Shown here: positions 11,784 through 23,197 of the stretch, piece by piece
Layout: the number at the start of each line of letters is the position of its first letter
Position numbering within the stretch: the stretch's first letter is position 1
Source: Malus domestica
Taxonomy: Eukaryota; Streptophyta; Magnoliopsida; Rosales; Rosaceae
Assembly (NCBI RefSeq): GCF_042453785.1
Contig: NC_091667.1
Span: forward strand, 36,873,501-36,937,500
Reading direction: 5' to 3'
DNA: 64,000 nt
Position numbers and translations under genes: made by a program
The notes under the pieces: generated by a model
Told to the model about the DNA's origin: nothing
The model's input: the letters and a program-made list of their open reading frames with translations, nothing else
Databases searched by the model: none

Positions 11784-13671
11784 ATCAAATTGCCAACAGG
11801 ATGTCTAGCTCTAGACAGTAACTAAAGCGCTTCTTGGGAGGCAACCCAAGCTTTCTATCTTTCATCTTTATTTTGAATAATTTTAAATGTTCTTGTTCTG
11901 TTTTTCTCTTGTTTTCTGGTTTGTGTGTTTAAGTCCTACTTTTGTTCCCTTATGCAGGTAATGATTTTGCAGTCTCTACCACAACTTCTTGCAAAGTTTC
12001 TTAATCTCACGGGTTACGCACACATTTGTTATGCATAATGGGACGTGTTGAAACAAGTTTGGGGATGATTTGGAATTCTACCATGGAACAAAAATGCATT
12101 TTTACTGCTGCTCTCCTCGCCTACACAAATTGGTGTATTCTTTCCTTTTCTTTTTGTGTATTGATTTCATTTTGTATTTCTTTCCTTCCATTTTTATGTC
12201 TTATTGTTAAAAATTCCTTTCATTATCATTGGGGACAATGCTATAATTAAGTTTGGGGGTGGAAATATATTTCGTTAGTTTACTTCATGTTTAAAAAAAA
12301 AAAATTGCTTTTTTGTTGTTGTTTGTAGCTACTTCTAAATTCAATGATGATATTTGATCTTAATTTCCTTCTTACTTTCAAGAAGTCTAAGTTCTTTTCG
12401 TTGTCTTTGTGTTAACTATGATTTCCAGCAATCAACTTGAAAAATAAATGTGCCTAGTCTTGTCAATGTGAAACTTGAGCATGATTTAACGTTTCATATG
12501 TGAATCATGTGAGATTTGTAAACCTTGTGAGTTTTTGAGCCTTTACATGATTGAACCATTATGCATCAATCTCATTCCTTCTTGTGCGTATGATCTCACT
12601 GTACATGTATCTCTAGAACTTGCTTTATACTTCTCGATTCATTAATCAATTCATGTAATAACTTGGAAGTGATATAGGCCATCTTTGGATCGTTTGAGCC
12701 TTTCATGCCTACCTTATATGCTATGTTTATCCATAGTAGCCCGTTGAGCCTTTAACTAAGCCATTTCTTTGTTAGCCACATCTCTTTACCTTGCTCCGAT
12801 ATTGGAGTTGAGCCCATACACAGAAATCGATTCCTTATTGTTTTGAGAAAGTATTACATGGGTTGTGCTCTTGGGGGTTTCATTTATGTAGAAAGATGGA
12901 TGGAGCATGTGTATTACAATGAAATGTGAATTTGATGGGTGATGTAGCTTTTGCAGATTTATGCATAGCTTTGCAGATTTGTGTTTAAAAAAAAAAAAGA
13001 AGAGAAAATTGGAGAGTGTTGATTTGTTGAAAATGTGTCTGCAGAGTATAAATTTTCTTTTGAAGTTGAATTTGGGGAGTAACAGTTTCTCGAGGTTTTA
13101 TTATTTTGCTTCCAATTTGAGGTGGTGTGATATTGAGGTGTTGGAAAACTACTAAAGTGTACTTTCTCAAAATTTTTGATTTCCATATCCTTTCTTTCAT
13201 TAGCCTATCACCTTTAGCCCCATTACAACCGTAATAAAGTCCTATTGATCCAAGGTATTACTTAAATATTGATAGCGAGTTAGGTGGACAAGCAAGCATA
13301 TGGCGGCATGTACAATGAGATCATTTGAGTGAAACACATTAACTGAAACATATGAGTGAATGAGCGTATGTCTTGTGAGAAGCTCACATGTTTGCATATG
13401 GTGATTTAAAGGAGCTTGGAATTTCATTGACATGGCTAGCTCACACATGACATTTCAACGTTTTGTTTGAAGGAAATTTGGTTAACTATTGGATGATGTT
13501 TTGAGCTCTTGTTGCTTAGTTCTTGGCTGTTTGTTTCATGGTTAGCACTTATCTCTGAAATCGAAATTGAGAAGTTAGCTACTAAGTTGTTGAGTCTAAT
13601 TTTAGTTGAGTGGTTTTGTTTTGTGTTTTGTTTTGCTAGAGGACTAGCAAAAATGTAAGTTTGGGGGTATT
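11784..13671 (+). other. Athila 3' untranslated spacer with conserved motifs and polypurine tract
   Basis: About 1.9 kb between integrase and the 3' LTR without a credible ORF. It holds AGCGCTTCTTGGGAGGCAAC (11826-11845), a block I associate with Athila 3' regions. A purine-rich AGTTTGGGGGTGG lies at 12250-12262. TTGAGCC recurs four times between about 12530 and 12820. The tract AAGTTTGGGGGTAT lies directly before the 3' LTR, near 13657-13670, and is the likely plus-strand primer. If an env gene was ever here, it is gone. Confidence 0.6.
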
Positions 13672-15109
13672 TGATCACTTATATATTTCATGTATTTATA
13701 CCATCCATTTCTAAAGTCTTTGTGATGTTTTTGTGTTAAAATGGTTGCATTTTACCTTACCTTGTGTTAGTGTGCAGTTAAATTTGCTTTAGGATCAATT
13801 TCAAGCAAAAAGGAGAAAAGGAAATAATAAAAACAAACAAAAGAATTGGAAGTCAAGCTTGTCTCCACGGGTGGTGTTTGAAAAACAAATCAGAAAGCAA
13901 AGTGGGGGAGTGAGGATTAAGTGGAGCACTAGGAAGTGGGATGAGTTGGCCTTCCACTTGTAGCCTTGGTGCTTTGAAAAATTATTGCCTTATTGTTTAA
14001 GGCAACAGACGGCAAGTTAGAAGAAGAAAAGGCAGATGGCACACAGAAGAAACATATAGAGGGAGAACAGAGGAAAAAAAAAGAAAGGGCACACAGACAG
14101 AACATAGCAGAGAAGAAGAAGGGGAACAAACAGAGAATCAGAGAGGAACATAGCAAAAAAATAAGGGAGCCGCAGATCCACATGGAAGGAGGATCGGAGA
14201 GCATCAAGAGATAACCTTCTTGTAAAAAAAGGTAGTCTCTTTCTTTGATTCTTCATGGATAATTTCTTATGTATTCAAATAATTATGTGTAACTAATTTC
14301 TTTTCGCTAGAGTGAAGCCATGAGCCGCAACATGATTACGCAGATTTCTCTTTCAATTGCTTAAGTGTTGTTACATGCTTGCTTTGATATTTTCAATCTC
14401 TAAATTAAACTATCTATGTGTCTTGATGATTGATCACCCTTAGGATGCTTAGAAAAGTCATTGGATGCAATTTTGAACGAATGTCACGTTAAAATTGGTT
14501 ATGCTTCTTGTGATTGAGGATTGTAATTTCTCCTAAGGTAAATATCATACTCTTAGGGATTACATGGTTTAACAAAGGGATTTTCATCAAGATTAATGAA
14601 TCATTATGTTTATATTTAATCCAAATGTCATGGATAAATTGCATGTAGTGGTATGCGTTTTAACTTGAATGTCACAAGTAAAACATACACAAGGAAAACC
14701 CAACCTTCAAAGTATATGTGTTTTCGATTACTTAAGCAATTGGAAGAGCTACGTAGGAGTGTTGTTGGTAAAGGTTGAACTCTAGCATATTGTCAATCTA
14801 TTTTTCTTCAATCATTTATTTTATCTTGAATTTTCTCATTTACTTGTTTTGTTTAGTTGAATCATTATTTCTATAAGCCATTTTTTTTTTAAATGTTTGT
14901 TTAAGTCACGTACAATAGTATTTAGTTTTGTTAAATTAGTGTAGTTCTTAGAGTTAACTAAGTTAAATACACAAAAGCTTATAAATTGTTTATACCAATC
15001 CCTGAGGAGATCGACCTTACTTGAGCCATTCTATACTACAACACTTGTTCTCTTGCAAGAATTTTCTATGGTTTAACCCCTTGTTTTACAAGTGGTAAAA
15101 TCGCTATCA
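13672..15109 (+). repeat. 3' LTR of the Athila element
   Basis: Starts TGATCACTTATATATTTC and ends AAAATCGCTATCA. It is collinear with 4485-5921 and is followed by TCATC, the near-copy of the left target site TCATT. Confidence 0.93.
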
Positions 15110-15640
15110 TCATCAGCATTTGTCTGTACATAAGAAGATATATGTGGAGGAGCATGCCTCAATCAAGAAGTAAGATTCTCTCTCCTTCTATTTTCATCCC
15201 CTTCCCTCACCTCCTCACACACTTTGTTTTTTGTCTTATTGTCTTTATAAAAAAATTAATATCAGATATTGACATGACTTAACCGTAATCATTCAAGTAG
15301 GAGGGGAGAGAATCCTCCTCTCTCAATCAAGGCCCCGGGGATAATTACTGGTTCCTTACCACAACTCAAGTAAAGAAACATGAACCCTCACATAATTAAC
15401 TGGGATGGTAATAGTTTATCTCCAAAGATAATAATACGTACATACAAAAAATTATGGGCTCCAGCAGCTCATGAGCTCTTACATAGTGAAGTGAGAGAGC
15501 TTGCTTTCTTAATCTTCTTCTTCTATATATACTATCTCAAACCTGAAAACAACTTCAAGGTACAATTTGTCTCGTACGTCCTCTTCTGTTCTGTATATAC
15601 ACATTCATTCATTCAGGACTCTCAAATACAAGAGACCAAA
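15110..15640. other. Intergenic; SIG1 3' flank
   Basis: Contains a CT-rich stretch and AT-rich sequence. The right part should include the 3' UTR of minus-strand SIG1. An ORF at 15380-15655 on the plus strand is antisense to the last SIG1 exon and looks like chance. Confidence 0.5.
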
Positions 15641-18600
15641 TTAATGCTTGACTAGCAAGGCCTCCATCTCGGTTTTTCTTGCAGCATGTTTCAGTTTCTC
15701 TAGAGCAACGAGTCCAACTTGCCTAACCCTTTCTCTGGACAATCCTATACTGGAGTTCACATTATAACACGGTCAAATCAACGTGATGCAAAAGACATTA
15801 AGACTAAGGTAGTTTGATGCATGTTAGGCCCTTATTTGGACTCACCGTTTACTAATGTCCTCCCATGTAAGGCATTCATTATCCAGACCATAGTAAAGCC
15901 GTATGATCTCTCTTTCCCGTTCCCCAAGCATCATATTTATGAGCTTGTTTACTTCATCCTGCAATACATACAGAGATTAGAATCTTTTAACTATTCATAA
16001 TCAGCGACATGAATTTCAGCAAATCTTCCAAAACATGCGAACACAACACGTGCACACACAAGTAACTACAAATGTACCTACTACCTAAGAGGATATTAAT
16101 CATCAATTTCCTTTCTACCATAAATGTTTTTCATTTCTACGATGCGAATCTTACAGGATTATCATACAAATGGACCATTAAAGCCTTTTTTCTATTACAT
16201 TTACAGGTTGGTTCGCCTTATGTTTTCTATGTGACTCAATTTACTTTTTAAACACATAAACCTACTGATTCAGTGTGACTACAACTACCTATATTCTGAA
16301 GGGAAATGAAAAGGATGAGTATTGAGTATTCTTAGAGTCCAATCTGCTAGATGCCAATCCCAGTGCTGGAATCCAGATTTACTGGAAATTCAAAGAAAAT
16401 GATGATTCGTCTATTTTTTTATCTTCTTAACTCTCATTATTACTTGAAATATGAGAGGCAAGGTGAAATCCTTTGCCTTCTAAAGGTAAGAAGTAACCTT
16501 TAAGATGTAGCTATTTTTAAGGGAATGTAGCAGATTATGGTAATCAGCTTTAAAGAATCGTTTAAAATCAAACCAATTTGTTTTTTTCTTCAAGGAACTT
16601 TTAATATATATTTTTTTATCTGGAGGTGCTTGAACTATCTCCTTTTACTGTTGTTTCTTTTGTCCCTCTTCTTACCTTGAGTGCCCACGCATCCACCCCA
16701 GTCCATGGGATGTTCTCAAGGCGATTATCTGCAATGTACTGTAAACGAAAAATCGTAAAGGAGATGGTCAGTTACGAGATGGAAAACTGACAAGCAAGGA
16801 ATAGAAATTTTACTGAACTGGAATGGTGGAAATTGAGGTGATGTAATCGACACTTACACTATGATGAGTTTCTCCTGGAAGTCCATTCAAAGAGGGGAAT
16901 GCGTCCCTATCAAGTGAAAAAACCTTGCTGATTGCCTACAGATTAAGAAACTCCATGGTCAGCATGGAGATAACATAAGAATACAATAAAACAGAATACC
17001 ACAAGCACTTGGTACCTCTGTAGCATTCCTAACTTTCTTTTTGGACATATTCAGACTTTCTGCGATTCTCTGATATTGAATGTAATACAAGAAGCACATA
17101 TCAGCCAAGAGAAGAGTGATAAATCAACATTGTCGTTGTAAGTAAAAAAACATTATAAACTTATGTTGCTGGCATCAGCATGTTCACAGATTTCTTGTGA
17201 GCAAACCAATTGCTATCTGAAGATAATAACAAAAGACTTACATCAATTGATGGAGTTATTCCTTTCTCTTCCAGTCTAATTTTTGCATTTCTGATTAAAC
17301 CTAACCTCTCGTGCAAATGTGTTGGCAGTCTCAAGGTTTTGGAATTTTCAACCAGTGCTCTTGAAACACCCTGAGAATATAAGGAAAAACTAACCAGCGT
17401 TAGTTTAACCAATCAGTCAAAATCATCTACCATTTCAAGGGGAAATATTGGCATTACCTGACGTATCCACCAGTAAACATAAGTAGAAATTTTGAACCCC
17501 TTTGAAGAATCAAATTTTTCAATCCCACGCAATAGTCCGATTAACCCGCCCTAAATAAGAGACAGTGAGCTTCGCACATGAGATTCCAATCACATTCTGT
17601 CTAAAGTTACAGTTGTTTGGGTCTATATATTGGGGTCTCATATATGAAGTAAGAAAAGAAAAATAACCTGGATTAGGTCAGCCATTTCAGCGCCCATATT
17701 ATCATATTTTTGAGCAATGGACATGACCAGACGAACATTGCTCATTGCCAGCTTCTCTCTTGCCAAAGAACATTCAATCAACTTTGACTTTAATTCAGCA
17801 CGGGAAATCCTCAATGAAGTCGCAAGCTGTTCATCAGAGGGCTCACATCCCAGTCTCTCCTTCAGTCTGGAGATCCAAATGCAAGGATTAGGATTAGAAA
17901 CAACCAGATAACAACAAAACTTTTTCTTTTGGAAGGAATCAGTCTCCATAAAGGTCAACTTACTCGGAAGAATACTCAATTAAAACGGTAAGAAAAAGGT
18001 ATACTCCACCCCAATTACTTACCACATACACCCACACCCACACTCCTCACCCTGTAAAAAGAAGAACTACGCGCTTATTGGGAATAAGTTACATAACTTG
18101 GCAAGTTGAAAAGGGTTTTGGCAAACAATATACTTTCTAACTTTATATTTAGTTTTTAGCCAATAAATCATTGTTTCAGTATTTGTACTGTGATCACTTT
18201 GCATGTCTTGTCCTGGACATCATTGACCCACTTAAATTCAGTACTTATGAATCCTACAATATGGAAAGGAATTAAGTGTTATAACCTTGATTTATGTTCC
18301 TCAACAGAAAGGCCAATTTTAATTTTCTTTGACAGGCGCACAACCTCAGTGTGAGTCAGCAAATCCTCACTAAGAACACCCTTCACATAACCCTTTAAAC
18401 GACTCTGAAGCAGCTCTGGACTGATGACTGGTCTCAAAGAGTTATTGGTGCTAGGTTGCGTTAAACAACGGTTTAAGTTGAAAGCATTCCTCCTATAACT
18501 CATTCTCCTGTGGCGAGCAGATACCCCAGAACAAGTGACTGGTATCCTCTTGTTAGTTGCTGTTTTTATTGTTGAATCCGTAAATATTTTTTTCTCGAAG

Positions 18601-18995
18601 GAAAGATTCCATTGCTTTTCGAGCATAGACTTCTGTAGCAAAAGAAGTGCGTCCACTGAATATTCAAGATCGGAGCTTTCCTCCTCCAAGTCATTGAAGT
18701 CGTGAAACCATTGCTGTGCTGTTGAGGAAGGAGCAGAGGCAGCGTCGACCTGGTCTTTGAGAGCCCTACTGGAGTGGTCAGCTCGATTGGAAGATGAAAA
18801 TCTGGAACTGGTGTAGTTGGAATTAGACTTTCTGGCGGTGACAAGATTCTTTGTTGAAGAGAAATGGCAATGTAAGAAGGCATGGTCATTGAGATGAAAG
18901 AGCTTTTCTGTGACATCTGAATAATAAGAGGAGGAGGAGGAACTCAAGAGCCTCTTCCCAGTAGTAAGGCCAATAACAGCAGCTATGGCCATCAT
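15641..18995 (-). CDS. SIG1: Plastid RNA polymerase sigma factor SIG1, 9 exons
   Basis: Nuclear-encoded sigma factor that directs the plastid-encoded RNA polymerase to chloroplast promoters. Exons (complement): 18286-18995, 17668-17866, 17458-17550, 17242-17370, 17016-17069, 16858-16935, 16676-16738, 15846-15958, 15641-15749. Junctions are GT-AG with consistent phase, giving 515 residues. A second Met directly after the first ([12 protein letters not shown] follows) may be the real start. The N-terminal ~230 residues are Ser-rich and variable, as expected for a transit peptide plus regulatory region. Sigma region 2 spans about residues 279-345 ([44 protein letters not shown]). Region 3 follows ([17 protein letters not shown]). 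Region 4 (about 453-506) has [16 protein letters not shown] and the helix-turn-helix [20 protein letters not shown]. The N-terminal match is to SIG1 rather than SIG2-6. Confidence 0.93.
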
Positions 18996-20170
18996 ATGGC
19001 TTTTCCTTGTGTGTAAAGAATTATCATAACAGTAACAGTTGCTCTCTTATTTTATGAATATGTATGTATGTAGATATAGCTTGAGTAACCCAAGAGCAAG
19101 AGCAGATTTGTTGAGTTGTTGTAGGATCTGCCACATATTATTTAGCAAGGCTTGCATTAGTAAACAAAGAAGAATTACCAGTATGACTATCAGTAATATC
19201 AAGTATGAAGTTGAAGGAAAATGACTGAACAAACAAACAGAAGAATACATTCATGTAAAATAGAACAGAAAAGCGAAAAGCCATGGATTGGATGAAAGCA
19301 CAAGAGCGAGCAAGTATGTATGTATATGTGGAACTGAATTAAAACTGCAATCCCCCAATCCAATCCAATCCAATCCCCATGAGGCTATTATGAGGCCATG
19401 AATAGAAAGTTGAAACAGAAAGAAAATAAACTAAAATTATTGCAAGCCATTATTGAAACCTACTTGCAAGCTACCCACCATGCTATGAGCTCGCAGGCAC
19501 ATATACATAAACATATGATATTCTATCAATCTCAAATAGGAAAGAAGAGATAATTGAATCAGAAGAAGAGTGGACACGCAGCGTACCTGACTGACTGAAT
19601 CTCTCTCTCTCTCTTTCAGCGGTAGACACTGAATGAAGGGGAGAATGAAGGATATCGTTTTTGTTGTTGAGCAGCTGCAAAACAAGAAGACACTGAAAGA
19701 AAATGACGACGGTGAACTCAACAACCAAACAATAACAACAACAATGCAAACTCTTTCCTTTTTCCTTTCTCTGTACAAAATACTAATGAAATCAATGTTT
19801 TTTTTATCCTTTTAATTTTCTTTTTCCTTCTCTAGTGTTTATTATATAATGACATAAATTAAAATTAGAAAATGTCCATTTAATGTTAAAGATATGGGAC
19901 GGAGGGATGCTATTGGTTGGAGCAGATTGAGTCCAGCTTCGTGTGGTCAGCGACCTGCCATTTACATTTGGATTTTTTTTTCTTTTTTGTCTGTTCATCT
20001 GTGAGTGAGTGGATGAATGGATTATCAGGCGTTCCTTCCAAGAGCCCAAACAAACAAACCCAACCGCAAATGTGGAAATATAGTGATGATGTGGGCTCAC
20101 TAGCCAACTGCATATGTGGATCGTCACGTTACCGCGTAACTAACTATACTTTACATTGGACGTAGAAACG
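18996..20170. other. SIG1 5' flank
   Basis: Upstream of the SIG1 start on the minus strand. It holds an AATCC pentamer run near 19350-19372, a CT-rich tract at about 19600-19617, and a possible minus-strand splice donor (CAG|GTACGC near 19586) that could end a 5' UTR exon. No convincing separate gene is seen. Confidence 0.4.
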
Positions 20171-21566
20171 TCGATCACAATGCCTTAAGGATTATCATTT
20201 TACATGTTTTGTTGGCCGGAATACTCCTTAATTGACGGGATATAAATTACTTATGTTGAAAATATAAATAACCATGTAATTATTTCACATTCTGTTCACC
20301 CTAAAAACTATTCATCCATGGCACGCAAACCGAATAACTAATAAAATAACTATGTCATTTGGTCGAATGCTGGGCGTGCCAACTCGTTGGCTAAGCTCGA
20401 CCAGGGAGTAAATGAATGTTGATGTTGGGTTGGGTGTGCTGATAACTTATGAATCTTGCGACTACAACCGATGAAGGAACATGTCTTAACCTTCGAGTTC
20501 TAGAACTTGAAGACAAAGCTACTAGTTCTGCAAAGCTCACGAATCATCAGCACCAGGTTCGACGACTGTAATTATATTCATGAGAATATAAGTGCGCCGA
20601 ATCGGTACTAGACTGTAGGGACACAAGTACTTGAAAGAGCGTGTATCTTGATTGTAAATATAGTTCGGTTATCTCCATGCCGAACTCTAAAATGCACTTG
20701 TAAATATCCATAGGCTCTGCTTTCAGTCTGCCGAACATTGTAACCTGGTAACACTTCACTTAGCCGAGAAGGCTAATGAGATGACCTCTTCCAATATTGA
20801 CTTAGGAAATCCTTGCTAACTGATACTTGGATGGATAACCAGTCGGTTTCAAAGCAGTGCTATTTATCCAAACTGAATGTGCTTCTTGGTTAGCTGATTC
20901 TACGGATCCAATGCTGTTTATCCAAACTAAAGATGTTGCCAATTGCCAACACAATGTTGTTTATCTAAACTAAAGATGGTTGGCGGAAAAATGGTAAAAT
21001 AAAAATATCTCAAGGTGTTTGACAAGTTTCGCGCAAAGTAAGAGCTTGCACATGGTAGATTTGTGTGTTGATTTGGAGGGCTTTGAGTTATGCATTCCCC
21101 TCTATTTATAGTAGCAATTCCTCATAGCCGAAGTATAGTTCCACTCGGACTAGAACTCCTTGATCAAATCCGAATAGGCTTCGACTAGTCTTGACTCATG
21201 TAGGATTCTGAATCTAGCTTTATTATCACCTAGATTCAACCCTTGATTCTTGATTTTTTTCCTTATTCGAAGCATAACTGGCCTCTAAGGATTCCTTGTT
21301 ATACTAGGACTCGACCATTCCTTTTATTCCAATGAAACCGTCTCCAGATAGAACTCGGTCGAATTCCATTGGGCCGAGCTCTTCTTGGGAATATTCTAAG
21401 ATTCTTGATGCCCACATGATATTAACAAGTGAAAAGAAGCAAGAAACCATTAGAACTAAGAACTGGCTTCCATCTAGCCTCCAGCTCTCTCTATCTATCA
21501 CTTGTACCCTTTTTGTTCTTATAAATCTGATTGAATTTCTGATTGTATATACAATTTTGCTACCAA

Positions 21567-21569
<3 letters not shown>
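20171..21569 (-). mobile_element. Probable decayed LTR or TE remnant
   Basis: Non-coding. On the minus strand a TATAAATAG box at 21103-21111 is followed by GC-richer leader-like sequence, as in the U3/R part of an LTR. Several short phrases look repeat-derived, such as the one around 20380-20410. Terminal repeats and target duplication could not be found, so both type and limits are uncertain. Confidence 0.3.
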
Positions 21570-21608
<39 letters not shown>

Positions 21609-21626
21609 TATATGTGTGTGTGTGTA
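21570..21626. repeat. (TA)n/(TG)n microsatellite
   Basis: About 20 TA units followed by a short TG run. Simple-sequence repeat in intergenic DNA. Confidence 0.9.
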
Positions 21627-23197
21627 ATAAACAATAATACTATAATAACTTATATTTCCGAAAAGATTTGTGCATAAATCACCAACCTGGAATTTGTTAT
21701 ATGGAAGAGACAATACATTGGGCCGAGATAAATTATGGGCTCGGCCCAGAAATGTCATTTTAGGTCCAAACATATTCTTTTTACATTTTTTATAAATAAA
21801 AGTAAATGACATACCAAATTTACTTGTTCTACTGAATGAACTTTATCTGACTCTAAAGAAGATGCATAGCTGGTTAGAGAGAGTCTATTACTTGGCTCCA
21901 TGTTTCACTTCACACTCTTAGCCCTCTCGTCTCACACATAACAATGTATGAGGTTATTGCAAAGTGATTTCAATTCTCAACTTTTTTCGACTATGCTCCT
22001 TAATTATGTCCTTTGGTTACCCATTCAATTTTATTCAATTCAAAGACTAAAAAAAGGAGTGCATAAATCACTCCTCTATTTGAAAGCGATTCAAGAGTGT
22101 CATATCATCGCTCACTACAAAATAATTAAGCTTTTTATTGTAAATAGTACCTTATACCCTACGAAGTCACCAATTTGGTCTTTTATATTTCAAACTCATC
22201 AATATTATCCTTGATTTTCTTGATTTTTATTTTTTTAAAACAATAAATTGTTAAATTAGTCACCAGCAGAGTTCATATCCACGTCGTCATGCAATGACTC
22301 AACACCTTTCCACTATTGTGATAAAATGCCACTTGCATCAGTATTGTCCTCTATTAAGTTGATGAGTATTTCTTGTCAATGTAGTTCAAATACGATTTAC
22401 AAGTCAAAACCAATTACAGGTTACATGCTTACCATGTTATCAATTTAATGAGACGACGAGAAGAAACAATTGCCGCGGCCCAAGACCTGCATACTTACAA
22501 ACTAAAGCAAGGCCTAAGAGAACAAGAAACAGTTATAAGCAAACAGTAATTCCACTACAATACCAGCAAAAACTCAACAGTTGGTGTTTATCTTCATTTG
22601 AAAAGATAAGAATGAGAAAGTAGATAACCGTAAATCAATTAAACAGCTAACAAAGGAAAAGAAATCCAATGCACAAACGCCATTTCAACAACGGAACAAT
22701 AGCAATTAGTACTCAAACACATCTAAATGAACCACTAAATATTTAATAATACATAACCAAGAATGAACCATTATGCGGCTGCATTACAAACATCGCAAAA
22801 TCCCAAGGTTAATTCTGAACTCCATTCATCAATTTACACCAACTCTTGAAATTCATTTCAGCAGCTGCAATTAATCTCAATAACTAGGTTAAGTTCCTTC
22901 AAACACATAAAAAGCAATTTCAGACACTATCTAAATTAAAATTCCAGCATTTGATATATAGATGAGAAGATTGAAGACATTGACGAAAGCAAAACTAAAT
23001 GCATTAGATAAAACAAGAAGACAAGAGAATCGTTATCCACAAATTATATTTTGCAAGCACAATGAATGAGCATGATCTGGAAGAGGATTTCATAGCATAA
23101 GCCCGCTAGCTATGTGAACTCTTGAGTACAAGTTGTACAATGTTCTTTCCATCTCTCATGATCTGATTTTTCACAATAAAGAAAACTAATTCCAACA
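21627..23197. other. Intergenic; YAK1 3' flank
   Basis: AT-rich, with no gene found on either strand. The right end should contain the YAK1 3' UTR. Nothing else stands out. Confidence 0.45.

Larger units (their letters stand above)
4485..15109 (+). mobile_element. Athila-type Ty3/Gypsy LTR retrotransposon, degenerate
   Basis: A 10.6 kb element with direct terminal repeats (4485-5921 and 13672-15109, both TG...CA). By eye the LTRs differ at only a few per cent of positions. Flanks are TCATT and TCATC, a 5-bp target duplication with one mismatch. A degenerate primer site follows the 5' LTR, and a purine tract precedes the 3' LTR. One long gag-protease-RT-RNaseH-integrase frame (6.2-11.8 kb) is broken by nine internal stops plus an N-terminal frameshift. 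The RT block [11 protein letters not shown]...FMDDFSVFG and the protease block IDLGASVNLMP are typical of the Athila lineage. No env-like ORF is evident after integrase. The copy cannot make its own proteins. Confidence 0.92.

Noticed and set aside
12026..12250. Hydrophobic 74-codon ORF in the Athila spacer, as a possible env remnant
   Set aside because: Too short, no signal or coat-protein features, and the T-rich base composition alone explains the hydrophobicity.
15380..15655. Plus-strand ORF of 91 codons
   Set aside because: It overlaps the last SIG1 exon antisense and resembles no family; a chance frame in AT-rich DNA.
19586..19592. Minus-strand splice donor suggesting a SIG1 5' UTR intron
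   Set aside because: The donor looks fair, but the only acceptor candidate near the start codon is weak. Transcript data are needed, so no exon was annotated.
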